Shown: positions 28,662-36,956 of the stretch, piece by piece
Position numbering within the stretch: the first letter of the stretch is position 1
Layout of the letters: each line of letters opens with the position of its first letter
Source of the DNA: Saccharopolyspora gregorii
GTDB taxonomy: Bacteria > Actinomycetota > Actinomycetes > Mycobacteriales > Pseudonocardiaceae
Direction of reading: 5' to 3'
Length of the DNA stretch: 64,000 nt
Assembly: GCF_024734405.1 (NCBI RefSeq)
Contig: NZ_CP059556.1
Location: forward strand, 868,001-932,000
The notes under the pieces: model-generated
What the model was told of the DNA's origin: nothing
The model's database searches: none
The model's input: the letters and a program-made list of their open reading frames with translations, nothing else
Translations under genes and position numbers: made by a program

Positions 28662-29939
28662 ATGGCGCACTCGGTGATCGACGTGATCCGGGCGAAGCGG
28701 GACGGCGGGCGGCTCGCCGACGAGCAGATCGACTGGGTGGTGGACGCCTACACCCGGGGCGCGGTCGCCGACGAGCAGATGTCCGCGCTGGCCATGGCGA
28801 TCCTGCTGCGCGGCATGGACCGCGCCGAGATCGCCCGCTGGACCGCGGCGATGATCGCGTCCGGGGAACGGCTGGACCTCGGCGGCCTGCCCCGGCCCAC
28901 CGTGGACAAGCACTCCACCGGCGGCGTCGGCGACAAGATCACGCTGCCGCTCACCCCGCTCGTCGCGGCCTGCGGCGCGGCGGTGCCGCAGCTGTCCGGG
29001 CGCGGCCTCGGGCACACCGGCGGCACGCTCGACAAGCTGGAATCGATCCCGGGCTGGCGGGCCGGGCTCACCGCCGCCGAGATCCGCGCGCAGCTCGGCG
29101 AGATCGGTGCCGTGGTGTGCGCCGCGACCGAGGGCATCGCGCCCGCCGACCGCAAGCTGTACGCGCTGCGCGACGTCACCGGCACCGTCGAATCCATCCC
29201 GCTGATCGCCAGCTCCATCATGAGCAAGAAGATCGCCGAAGGCGCCGGATCGCTGGTGCTGGACGTGAAGTGCGGCTCCGGCGCGTTCATGAAGGACCAG
29301 CGGCAGGCCCGCGCCCTCGCCGACGAGCTGGTGTCCATCGGCACCGCGCACGGGGTGCGCACCAGCGCGCTGCTCACCGACATGTCGGTGCCGCTGGGCG
29401 TCGCCGTCGGCAACGCGCTGGAGGTCGCGGAGTCCGTCGAGGTGCTGCAGGGCGGCGGGCCCACCGACGTCGTCGAGCTCACGCTGGCCCTGGCGCGCGA
29501 GATGCTCGCGCACGCCGGTCTGTCCGATGTGGACCCGGCCGCGGTGCTGGCTTCGGGGAAGGCCTACGACGCGTGGCGCACCATGATCGGCGCGCAGGGC
29601 GGCGACCCGGACGCCCCGCTGCCGCACGCCGCCCACGTGGAGACCATCCTCGCACCGGAGGACGGCGTGCTGTCCACGTTGGACGCCTACGCGGTCGGCC
29701 TGGCGGCGTGGCGGCTCGGTGCCGGCCGGGCCCGCAAGGAGGACCCGGTGCGGCACGCCGCGGGCGTCCGCTGCCTCGCCAAGCCCGGCGACCGGGTCAC
29801 CGCGGGCGCCCCGCTGCTGGAGCTGCACACCGACGAACCCGACCGGATCCCCGCCGCCCGCGAGGCGCTGACCGGCGCGATCACCGTCGCCGCCGCGCAC
29901 GCCCCGGCCGATCTGATCATCGACACGATCCGGCCCTGA
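28662..29939 (+). CDS. deoA: Thymidine / pyrimidine-nucleoside phosphorylase
   Basis: A 425-residue glycosyltransferase-family-3 phosphorylase that splits thymidine or uridine with phosphate to base and (deoxy)ribose-1-phosphate. Motifs are VDKHSTGGVGDKITLPL (phosphate/substrate loop), LSGRGLGHTGGTLDKLESIPG, ALRDVTGTVESIPLIASSIMSKK and VKCGSGAFMK. I use the ATG at 28662, 6 nt after GGAGGGGA, and discard the 23-codon upstream extension. Products feed upp (base) and the mutase/DeoC route (sugar). Confidence 0.96.
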   Translation: MAHSVIDVIRAKRDGGRLADEQIDWVVDAYTRGAVADEQMSALAMAILLRGMDRAEIARWTAAMIASGERLDLGGLPRPTVDKHSTGGVGDKITLPLTPLVAACGAAVPQLSGRGLGHTGGTLDKLESIPGWRAGLTAAEIRAQLGEIGAVVCAATEGIAPADRKLYALRDVTGTVESIPLIASSIMSKKIAEGAGSLVLDVKCGSGAFMKDQRQARALADELVSIGTAHGVRTSALLTDMSVPLGVAVGNALEVAESVEVLQGGGPTDVVELTLALAREMLAHAGLSDVDPAAVLASGKAYDAWRTMIGAQGGDPDAPLPHAAHVETILAPEDGVLSTLDAYAVGLAAWRLGAGRARKEDPVRHAAGVRCLAKPGDRVTAGAPLLELHTDEPDRIPAAREALTGAITVAAAHAPADLIIDTIRP

Positions 29940-29955
29940 CCCGCGACCGACTCGT

Positions 29956-29991
29956 CCGACCGGCCCGACCGGCCCGACCGGCCCGACCGGC
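29956..29991. repeat. 9-bp tandem repeat after deoA
   Basis: CCGACCGGC is repeated four times exactly (29956-29991), then decays to about 30010. It lies in the 3' region between deoA and its terminator. Confidence 0.8.
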
Positions 29992-30067
29992 CCGTCCGAC
30001 CGGACCGGGCGGGCCGGTCACCCGGTCCGGAAACGCGTCCGTGCAACGCACCGGTCCTGAAACGGCG

Positions 30068-30101
30068 CAGGGCCGCGGCTCCCGGAGGAACCGCGGCCCT
30101 G
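30068..30101. terminator. Hairpin between convergent deoA and the coiled-coil gene
   Basis: CAGGGCCGCGG (30068-30078) pairs perfectly with CCGCGGCCCTG (30091-30101), 11 bp with a 12-nt loop. Confidence 0.75.
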
Positions 30102-30132
30102 TGCTGCTGCGGAGATCAGTCGTGCTGCGAGA

Positions 30133-31338
30133 TCAAGCGCTCTCGGCGGCGTAACCCTCGTCGGAGGAGTCGTCGGAGCCCAGCGCCTTGGTGTCGCCGT
30201 CGCGCTTGGCGCTCTTCGAGCGACCGCGGCCGCGCTGCTGGCGGGGCAGCGTGGTGGGCGGCGGCGGGCTGGACGGCCCGCTGCCGCCGAGGATCAGCTC
30301 GGCGAACGTGGCCATGGCCTCGTCGAGCTGGCCGGCGTGCTTGCGCTCGGTCTCCTCGCTGGCCTCGCGCACCATCGAGTTCACCGCGTCGGAGTCCGGG
30401 CGGGACGCGAGGGTGCCGCTGATCTGCGACAGGTTCTGCGCCAGCGTGCCGCCGAGCTCGCCGAGCCCGGTCTTGACGCCCTCTTCGACCGTGTCCAGCC
30501 GGGTGCTGACGCCCTGCTCGACCGCCTCGATGCGGGTGTGCACGTTGTCCTCGACGTTGTCCAGCCGCCCGGAGACGCGGTCCAGCCGCTCGGTGAGCTG
30601 TTCGAGGCGCTCGGCGAGCTTGTCGAGCTTGTCCGTCGGGTCCACCGCGGGGCGCTGCGCGAGGGCGTCGATGCCGGTCTGCAGCTGGTCGCGGCCACCG
30701 GTGACGGCTTCGGTGACGGCGTTCTGCACGCCGCTGCCGGTCTCGGTGACGGCGCGCTGCAGCGTCTCGCGGGTGCCGTCGAGGTGCTCGTGCACGCCCT
30801 CGTCGATCTCGGCGAACCGGCCGCGCAGGCTGGTCTCCAGGCCGTCGATGCGCTCGCGGACCGGGCCGGTGACCGAACCGGGCAGCGCTTCCAGGCGGGA
30901 GTCCTGCTTGTCCAGGTGGCCGCCGAGCTCGTCCAGGCGCTTGTGGATGTGCGCGAGCTTGTCCTCCAACCCGTCCATCCGGCCGGCGACGCCGTCGAAG
31001 CGGCCGGACACGCCGTCGAGGCGGCCGTCGAGCTGCGCGAAGGGCTTGGCGAGCTTGTCGAACAGGCCCTCCACCGCTGCCTTGACGTCACCGATCACGC
31101 CGTCCTGGGCGTCGATCTTGGTGAGGGCTTCGTCGACGCGCTCGGTCAGCACGCCGAGCTCGGTGCGGTCGGGGAGTTCGGACAGCCGCTTGCGAACCGA
31201 GCCCAACGATTCCAGCGGAGACATCCGGGCGTGGATCTCGTCGAGTGCGTCGAAAATCTGCTGCTGCTCGCTCTCGCGGATTTCGGCCGCACGCGTGAGC
31301 ATGTTCCGCATGCGGTCGAAGGACATGTTCTCGTTCAC
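30133..31338 (-). CDS. Predicted coiled-coil protein of unknown function
   Basis: A 401-residue soluble protein dominated by heptad-like repeats: LDGRLDGVSGRFDGVAGRMDGLEDKLAHIHKRLDELGGHLDKQ and LDKLAERLEQLTERLDRVSGRLDNVEDNV. This suggests a long rod or a phasin/apolipoprotein-like helical bundle. The N-terminus (MSFDRMRNMLTRAAEIRESEQQQIFDALDEIHARM) is helical. A Pro-rich hinge and a basic RQQRGRGRSKSAKR segment precede an acidic tail. GTG at 31338 is the start; ATG four codons in is possible. It is divergent from add. No enzymatic motif is seen. Confidence 0.75.
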   Translation of the reverse strand: MNENMSFDRMRNMLTRAAEIRESEQQQIFDALDEIHARMSPLESLGSVRKRLSELPDRTELGVLTERVDEALTKIDAQDGVIGDVKAAVEGLFDKLAKPFAQLDGRLDGVSGRFDGVAGRMDGLEDKLAHIHKRLDELGGHLDKQDSRLEALPGSVTGPVRERIDGLETSLRGRFAEIDEGVHEHLDGTRETLQRAVTETGSGVQNAVTEAVTGGRDQLQTGIDALAQRPAVDPTDKLDKLAERLEQLTERLDRVSGRLDNVEDNVHTRIEAVEQGVSTRLDTVEEGVKTGLGELGGTLAQNLSQISGTLASRPDSDAVNSMVREASEETERKHAGQLDEAMATFAELILGGSGPSSPPPPTTLPRQQRGRGRSKSAKRDGDTKALGSDDSSDEGYAAESA

Positions 31339-31627
31339 GGCTCGGACGTCCTTCGTCGAGGGGCAGGGTGAGGACTAATGGAGCGTAGCTAGTCGTTTCC
31401 CGCGTTCCCAGCCACCCCCGGATACATTGAGTGAGCTTCGGGTGAACCATCACTCCGAAAGGTTGCCGGGAACTAGGCCGTTCAGACCAGCGGTGCTGTA
31501 TGTCAATAGGTCGCTGGAGTTGCGCTTGGTCTTTCCGGGTGACTTCCCTGGCGACGTGCATTCGGGTGGTCTTCGGCATCGCCGCCGCCCGCTCAGGACG
31601 ACCGTGGCCGGGTTGTAACGTAGTGCC

Positions 31628-32715
31628 ATGTCAACACCGGTGAGCTTGGACACGATCCGACTGGCCCCAAAGTCCTGCTGCACGACCACCTCGACGGCGG
31701 TCTGCGTCCGCGGACGGTGATCGAACTCGCCGACGCGGCCGGTTACGAGGGCCTGCCGCACCAGGACGCGGACGCGCTCGGCGCGTGGTTCCGGGAAGCG
31801 GCCGATTCCGGCTCGCTGGAGCGCTACCTGGAGACGTTCTCGCACACCGTCGCGGTCATGCAGACGGCCGATGCACTGCGCCGGGTCGCCGCCGAATGCG
31901 TCGAAGACCTTGCCGCCGATGGGGTGGTCTACGCGGAAGTCCGCTACGCCCCGGAGTTGTTCCAGGAAGGCGGGCTGACCCTGCCCGAGGTCGTGGAATC
32001 CGTGCAGGAGGGATTTCGCGAAGGCGAGCGCCGTGCGGAATCGCAAGGAAAACTTGTCCGGATCGGAACATTGCTCTGCGCGATGCGGCAGAACGCCCGC
32101 TCGGCGGAAATCGCGGAGCTCGCGGTCCGCTACCGCGACGCGGAAGTGGTGGGCTTCGACATCGCCGGCCCGGAGGCCGGGTTCCCGCCCACCCGGAACC
32201 TGGACGCCTTCGAGTACCTGCGCCAGCAGAACGCGCACTTCACCATCCACGCCGGTGAGGCGTTCGGGCTGCCGTCGATCTGGGAGGCCATCCAGCACTG
32301 CGGCGCCGAACGGCTCGGGCACGGCGTGCGGATCGTCGACGACATCAAGGTCGACGAGGACGGCGAGGTGCACCTGGGCAGGCTGGCGTCGTACGTGCGG
32401 GACCGGCGCATCCCGCTGGAGATGTGCCCGTCGTCGAACCTGCAGACCGGCGCCGCCGACTCGCTGGCCGAACACCCGATCGGGCTGCTGAGCCGGTTGC
32501 GGTTCCGCGTCACGGTCAACACCGACAACCGGCTGATGGGCGACTGCACGATGTCCAGCGAGTTCGCCGCGCTGCACGAGACCTTCGGCTACGGCTGGAC
32601 CGACATGCAGTGGTTCACGGTGAACGCCATGAAGTCGTCGTTCCTCGGCTTCGACGACCGGCTCGCGATCATCAACGACGTGATCAAACCGGGGTACGCC
32701 ACGCTGCTGGGCTGA
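31628..32715 (+). pseudogene. add: Adenosine deaminase interrupted by a -1 frameshift near its N-terminus
   Basis: The ATG at 31628 starts [15 protein letters not shown] in one frame. The homologous continuation [21 protein letters not shown] is in another. One base is missing in the C4A3 run at 31665-31671. The first segment holds the normal start, and HDHLDGG with the zinc-binding His pair lies just after the break. From there to 32715 the enzyme is complete: [39 protein letters not shown]. Starting at the internal GTG 31717 would lose the metal site. TAACGT sits 6 nt before the ATG. If the shift is a base-calling error the enzyme deaminates adenosine in this salvage locus. Confidence 0.88.
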
Positions 32716-32751
32716 CCGCCCTCGGCTTCCCGCTCCTGCTGCGGAGCGGAG

Positions 32752-32781
32752 AACGGCCCCCACCGTGCGGTGGGGGCCGTT
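32752..32781. terminator. Hairpin between convergent add and the 410-residue gene
   Basis: AACGGCCCCCACC (32752-32764) pairs perfectly with GGTGGGGGCCGTT (32769-32781), 13 bp with a GTGC loop. Confidence 0.85.
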
Positions 32782-32794
32782 GCGCTGTGCTCGG

Positions 32795-34027
32795 TCAGTG
32801 CTTGCGCAGGCGCTCGTCCTCGAACCGGACCACGAGTTCGCGCCAGGCCGCGACCTCGTCGTCGAACGGCGGGCTCGGCGGCATCCGGTTCGGGTTCGGG
32901 CGCAGCACGAACGAGACCAGCCAGCCGAGCAGCTCGGAGGGCTGCAACGCCTCGTCCACGGTCTTGTCCCCGGCCCACGTCGCCGCGTCCAGCAGCAGCT
33001 CCTCGGCGAGGTCCAGCTGGTTCGGGTCCACTTCGGACGGACCGGCGGCGAGGTCCTCGTCCAGCCCGGTGAGCACGTAGTCGTTGTCCGCCTCGACCTC
33101 GACCTCCAGCTCGCCGCCGGTGGCCTTCTGCGTCACCTGCGGCCAGGTCGCGACCCGAGCCAGGTCGTTGTCCTCCAGCGCGGAGTCCTCGGCCAGGAAG
33201 CGGGCCAGGGCGCGCGGCGAGCCGAACACGTCGATGCGCCCGTCCGAGCCGAGGAACACCGGGTCGTCGTCCAGGTAGCAGCGCAGCGAGTAGAACTCGC
33301 CCTGCGCGGTGGTGATGCGGATCGGGTCGATGCCGATCTCGCCCCAGAACCCGGGTTCGGCGTCCTCGTCCACCGGGTCCACATCGGAGTCGTCGTCGGC
33401 CTCGGCGCGTTCGGCCTCGTCGTGCTCCAGCGCCTCGGCGAGCTCGGTCTCGGCGGTGGCGACCGCGTCCGCGGGCACCTCCGGGGTGGCCACCACGGCG
33501 TCGAGGGCGTCGAGCAGGTCGTCCCAGCGCTCGGCGACCACGGCGCACAGCTCGGACCAGCGCTTCTGGCCGTCCTTGCCGGTGAACACCAGGGTGCCCT
33601 GGTCGAGCAGGCTGAAGCCGTCGGCGGCGTCGAGGACCTCGTGCACGGTGTCCAGCTCGCACACGTCGGCCAGCGAGCGGGCGATCTCCACGATGTCGTG
33701 CAGCTCGTTGATCGTCCACACGTCGGGGGTGTCGGCGACCAGCTCCGGCACGCCCACCAGGTCGAACTGGTGATCCTCGTCCGGGTTCAGCTCGACCGCG
33801 GACAGCGCCGGGACCACGTGCCAGGCCGGATGGTCGTCGAGGTCGTGCTCCCGCGCGGTGCGGACGAACGCGGCCAGCCGTGCGGCGTCCGGGAAGGCGT
33901 AGAGGTCTTCCTCGTGGCCGAGGAACGCCTCCCACTCCTCGCCGTCCTCCCGCCAGCGCGGTGCCCACAGGGTCACCACATCGCCTTGCGGCAGCCCCAG
34001 TTCGATGGGGACGATGTCCTGCGCCAT
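32795..34027 (-). CDS. Conserved actinobacterial protein of unknown function (often labelled primosomal protein)
   Basis: A 410-residue acidic soluble protein. MAQDIVPIELGLPQGDVVTLWAPRWREDGEEWEAFLGHEEDLYAFP opens a family I associate with the neighbourhood of add in actinobacteria. The label primosomal protein used in some annotations has no support visible here. Two similar-looking halves, each with a [FG]LG..D.L..F..P/A.L..F pattern (AFLGHEEDLYAFPDAARLAAFV and VFLGSDGRIDVFGSPRALARFL), suggest an internal duplication. A Glu/Asp/Ala-rich linker separates them. ATG at 34027 follows GGAGGTAGGAAG. Confidence 0.75.
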   Translation of the reverse strand: MAQDIVPIELGLPQGDVVTLWAPRWREDGEEWEAFLGHEEDLYAFPDAARLAAFVRTAREHDLDDHPAWHVVPALSAVELNPDEDHQFDLVGVPELVADTPDVWTINELHDIVEIARSLADVCELDTVHEVLDAADGFSLLDQGTLVFTGKDGQKRWSELCAVVAERWDDLLDALDAVVATPEVPADAVATAETELAEALEHDEAERAEADDDSDVDPVDEDAEPGFWGEIGIDPIRITTAQGEFYSLRCYLDDDPVFLGSDGRIDVFGSPRALARFLAEDSALEDNDLARVATWPQVTQKATGGELEVEVEADNDYVLTGLDEDLAAGPSEVDPNQLDLAEELLLDAATWAGDKTVDEALQPSELLGWLVSFVLRPNPNRMPPSPPFDDEVAAWRELVVRFEDERLRKH

Positions 34028-34233
34028 CTTCCTACCTCCGGTCGCCGAACAGACGTCCGCGAAGCCTACGGGTTCCCCGCCGCACGCCTGCCGTCCGGTC
34101 GGGCTGCCCACCGTATCGACCATGTCGAGCGCGCTCGCGACCGAACCTGCCGGGCGGGTCGTCCGAGGTGAGCCGGGTGCGTGATCACGGTTGGCGGTAC
34201 CGGCCTCCCGCGGCCCCGTCGATCATGGTGCGA

Positions 34234-34815
34234 ATGGATGTCACGGAGCTGTGGACGAGAATCGTGCTTTGGTTGGGTGAGCACGCACCGGTGACCGCAG
34301 CGGCCCTGCTCCCGCCCTCCCCGCCGCCGGATTTCGCCGAACTGGAGGCGGAATTCGAGATCCGGTTGCCGGAGGAGCTGCGCGAGTGGTGGTCGACCTG
34401 CGGTGGGACCGATGGTGACGTCCTCGCCGACGTGCTGCCGCCGTTTTACACGCCCTACAGCGCGCAGCGCGCGTGGGAGGTGTGGAGCGGGCACCGCAAG
34501 ACCTGGGCGGCGCAGTGGGAACGGCCCGCGTGCGACTACTACGCGGGTTCGCCGGGATCGAGCTACCACCCGGCGTGGATCCCGATCGCCGGGGACGGGT
34601 TCGCCGACGAGCTGGTGGTGGACCTGCGGCCCGGGCCGATGCGCGGGTGCGTGCTGGAGTGGGAGCAGGAGGCGGGTCAGGTGCAGCGGCCGGAGTGGCG
34701 CGGCATCTCGGCGATGCTCTCGGACGTGCACCGCTCGTTGACCGAGGGGGCGCCCGCCGGGCACAGCCATCCGACGGTCACCGAGGACGGAAGGCTGGAC
34801 TGGCAGATCCGCTGA
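34234..34815 (+). CDS. SMI1/KNR4 family protein
   Basis: A 193-residue member of the SMI1/KNR4 (SUKH) superfamily: ELEAEFEIRLPEELREWWSTCGG, then ADVLPPFYTPYSA, WIPIAGDGFADELVVDLRPG and GCVLEWEQEAG. SUKH proteins include immunity proteins of contact-dependent and polymorphic toxins, but no toxin gene is adjacent. ATG at 34234 is used; ATG at 34225, three codons earlier, is equally possible. No clear ribosome site is present. Confidence 0.82.
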   Translation: MDVTELWTRIVLWLGEHAPVTAAALLPPSPPPDFAELEAEFEIRLPEELREWWSTCGGTDGDVLADVLPPFYTPYSAQRAWEVWSGHRKTWAAQWERPACDYYAGSPGSSYHPAWIPIAGDGFADELVVDLRPGPMRGCVLEWEQEAGQVQRPEWRGISAMLSDVHRSLTEGAPAGHSHPTVTEDGRLDWQIR

Positions 34816-34884
34816 CGCCACCGGTGGTCCGCGCTCCGGCCGGGGGTGCGGGGTCGCCGCCGGTGCGGACGGCTCGTCGAACCA

Positions 34885-34927
34885 CCGCCCACCCGGATCG
34901 CCCCGGGTGGGCGGTTCTTCTTCTCTC
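34885..34927 (+). terminator. Hairpin with T-rich tail after the SMI1 gene
   Basis: CCGCCCACCCGG (34885-34896) pairs with CCGGGTGGGCGG (34903-34914), 12 bp with a 6-nt loop, followed by TTCTTCTTCTCTC. It is one of few hairpins here with a pyrimidine tail rich in T. Confidence 0.85.
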
Positions 34928-34948
34928 CCGGACGTGCCCGCTGCCGAC

Positions 34949-34991
34949 CTACTAGTTTGCGACGCCTACTAGTTGGTGTTACGTTGTCGCT
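34949..34991 (+). promoter_or_regulatory. padR promoter with duplicated ACTAGT operator
   Basis: The direct repeat CTACTAGTT occurs at 34949-34957 and 34966-34974; its core ACTAGT is palindromic. A well-formed promoter is interleaved: -35 TTGCGA (34957-34962), a 17-bp spacer, and -10 TACGTT (34980-34985). The GTG start follows 6 nt later. The two boxes, 17 bp apart, flank the -35 hexamer, as expected for autorepression by the PadR protein encoded next. Confidence 0.6.
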
Positions 34992-35342
34992 GTGCCTGAC
35001 AAGAAGCCCGACGCGCGGCAGACCCAATGGCTGCGCGGCGTCCTCGACCTGGCGGTCCTGGCGCTGCTCGCCGAGAACGGGGAGGGCTACGGGTACCTGC
35101 TGCTGCAACGACTCGCCGAGGCCGGACTGCCGGACATGAAAGCGGGAACGCTGTACCCGCTGCTCAACCGGCTGGCCGCCGACGGACTGCTGAGCACCGA
35201 GTGGCGGGCGGGGGAGAGCGGCCCCGGCCGCAAGTTCTTCGCCCTCACCGAACAGGGGCGCGCGGTGCTCGCCGAACAGGGACCGAAGTGGACGGAGTTC
35301 GCGAAGAACGCGAGCTCGGTGATCGAACGGGGGACGGGATGA
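34992..35342 (+). CDS. PadR family transcriptional regulator
   Basis: A 116-residue winged-helix regulator of the short PadR class: GVLDLAVLALLAENGEGYGYLLLQRLAEAGL (first helices), AGTLYPLLNRLAADGLL (recognition helix) and the wing GPGRKFFALTEQGRAVL. GTG at 34992 has no ribosome site and is 6 nt from the -10 box, so it is probably leaderless. It overlaps the HAAS gene (GGATGATG), a standard regulator/partner pair. Confidence 0.93.
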   Translation: MPDKKPDARQTQWLRGVLDLAVLALLAENGEGYGYLLLQRLAEAGLPDMKAGTLYPLLNRLAADGLLSTEWRAGESGPGRKFFALTEQGRAVLAEQGPKWTEFAKNASSVIERGTG

Positions 35343-35947
35343 TGACGGTGGATGCCCAGAAGTACCGGGACGAGCTGCTGATCGCGCTGCGGATGCACGA
35401 GATCTCCGGTGCTCGCGTCGGAGACGTGCTCGCCGAAGTCGAGACGCACCTCGCCGAATCCGGTGAAGATCCGGTCGAGGCCTTCGGCACCCCGCGCGAG
35501 TACGCCGCCCGCGTCGCCGCGCAGCTCGACGGCGACCCCGCGAAGCAGTCCCGGCCCGCCGTGCTCGGCGGCGCGCTCGGCACCGCCGCGCTGACCCTGT
35601 TCGGGCTGGAGTTCTTCGTCGACGGATTCCGCGGGCCCGCGCCGGTCGTCCTCGCCGACCTGGTCGGAGCGGTGTGGATGCTGCTGCTGATCGTGGTGGC
35701 CGTCGGGGCGGCGTTCCGCGCGGGGACCGCGCTGCGCGGCAGGCGCTGGTACCTGGCGGGTGCGGTGGTCGCCGGCCTGCTCGCCATCGCCGGTACGAAC
35801 GTGGTCGACCGGTTGCTCGGCGACGGGCCCGTGCTGTTCGAGCTGCCGGGCTGGGCGGCGATCGCGCTCGGCGCGGTGCTGCTCGCGGGTGCGGTCCGGG
35901 TGCTGGTCGTCGCGATCCGGCGCGGCCGGGTCGTTCCCCCGGCCTGA
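35339..35947 (+). CDS. HAAS domain-containing membrane protein
   Basis: A 202-residue protein. The N-terminal 65 residues (YRDELLIALRMHEISGARVGDVLAEVETHLAESGEDPVEAFGTPREYAARVAAQL) are a HAAS/DUF1700-like helical domain. About four membrane helices follow (AALTLFGLEFFVDGF, DLVGAVWMLLLIVVAVGAAF, AGAVVAGLLAIAGTNVV, AIALGAVLLAGAVRVLVVAI). Such proteins are encoded directly after PadR regulators and are thought to work with them in sensing membrane stress or drugs. The start ATG at 35339 overlaps the padR stop. Confidence 0.85.
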   Translation: MMTVDAQKYRDELLIALRMHEISGARVGDVLAEVETHLAESGEDPVEAFGTPREYAARVAAQLDGDPAKQSRPAVLGGALGTAALTLFGLEFFVDGFRGPAPVVLADLVGAVWMLLLIVVAVGAAFRAGTALRGRRWYLAGAVVAGLLAIAGTNVVDRLLGDGPVLFELPGWAAIALGAVLLAGAVRVLVVAIRRGRVVPPA

Positions 35948-36071
35948 GCGGAGCACCGGCCGGGTGCGCGGGGCTGGACGCCCGCGCGCCCGGGCGCGGT
36001 CCGCGAGATCGTTCCGGCCCCCGATCGTCCGGGACGCGGGGCCGGCGGGCACCGCACTTCGCGGCGGACGG

Positions 36072-36956
36072 TCAGGTGCCCACCGGGTGCCAGGTGGTCT
36101 TGACCTCGGTGAAGGCGCGCAGCCGCTCCAGGCCGGGCGCGGCCGTCCAGTCCGGTGCACCCCGGCCGGCGCGCAGCACCCGCTTCACGGTGCCCGCCGC
36201 CGCCCGCTCCAGCTCCGGGCGCAGTTCCGCGTCCGCGCCGCTGAGGTCGAGCGCGTCCACCTCGCCGTGCGCGGCCAGCCACGGACCGAGCTCCGCGGCC
36301 CGCCCGGTCAGCAGGTTCGCCGCCCCGCCCGGCACGTCGGATGTCGCCAGCACCTCGGCCAGCGTCACCGCGGGCAGCGGGCGCTCGGCGCTGGTCACCA
36401 CGACCGCGGTGCAGCCGGTCGCCAGCACCGGCGCGAGCACGCTGACCAGACCCAGCAGCGAGGAATCCTGCGGGGCGAGGACGCCGACGACCCCGCTCGG
36501 TTCCGGCACGCTGAACGAGAAGTACGGCCCGGCGACGGGATTCGCCGCACCGAGCACACCCGCGATCTTGTCCGTCCAGCCCGCGAACCACACCACCCGG
36601 TCGATCGCCGCGTCCACCACCGCCGCGGCCTCGTCCGCGCCGAGGCCCTCCGCGGCGGCGACGTCCGTGCCGAACTGGGCGCGGCGGCCCTCCATCACCT
36701 CGGCGATGCGGAACAGCACCTGCCCGCGGTTGTAGGCGGTGGCCCCGGACCAGCCGGGGAACGCCCCGCGCGCGGCCGCGACCGCGTCCCGCAGGTCCTT
36801 GCGGGAGGCGTGCGCCACGTTCGCCAGCGGCGCGCCCGCCGCGTCGCGCACCGGGTACACCCGGCCGGACTCGGAGCGGGGGAACTTCCCGCCGACGTAG
36901 AGCTTGCAGGTCTTGGCCACCGCGACCCGGCCGGTCTCGTGCTGCTCAGACGTCAA
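36072..36956 (-). CDS. Truncated aldehyde dehydrogenase family protein (no catalytic Cys)
   Basis: A 294-residue protein aligning only with the N-terminal part of ALDHs: KLYVGGKFPRSESGRVYPV, KDLRDAVAAARGAFPGWSGATAYNRGQVLFRIAEVME, PVAGPYFSFSVPEPSGVVGVLAPQDSSLLGLVSVLAPVLATGCTAVVV. The catalytic Cys domain is absent, and the oxyanion Asn region (PWNFP in active enzymes) is APQDSS. It overlaps the end of the full-length ALDH gene by 11 nt. Together the two products (477 + 294) match the layout of ALDH16, where a full ALDH unit is fused to a partial, inactive one. I infer a partner subunit, not an enzyme. Confidence 0.8.
   Translation of the reverse strand: MTSEQHETGRVAVAKTCKLYVGGKFPRSESGRVYPVRDAAGAPLANVAHASRKDLRDAVAAARGAFPGWSGATAYNRGQVLFRIAEVMEGRRAQFGTDVAAAEGLGADEAAAVVDAAIDRVVWFAGWTDKIAGVLGAANPVAGPYFSFSVPEPSGVVGVLAPQDSSLLGLVSVLAPVLATGCTAVVVTSAERPLPAVTLAEVLATSDVPGGAANLLTGRAAELGPWLAAHGEVDALDLSGADAELRPELERAAAGTVKRVLRAGRGAPDWTAAPGLERLRAFTEVKTTWHPVGT

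Noticed and set aside
31717-32715. Intact adenosine deaminase starting at GTG 31717
   Set aside because: This start would drop the HDHLDGG metal motif, which is encoded just upstream in the same frame; homology clearly extends across a frameshift to the ATG at 31628.
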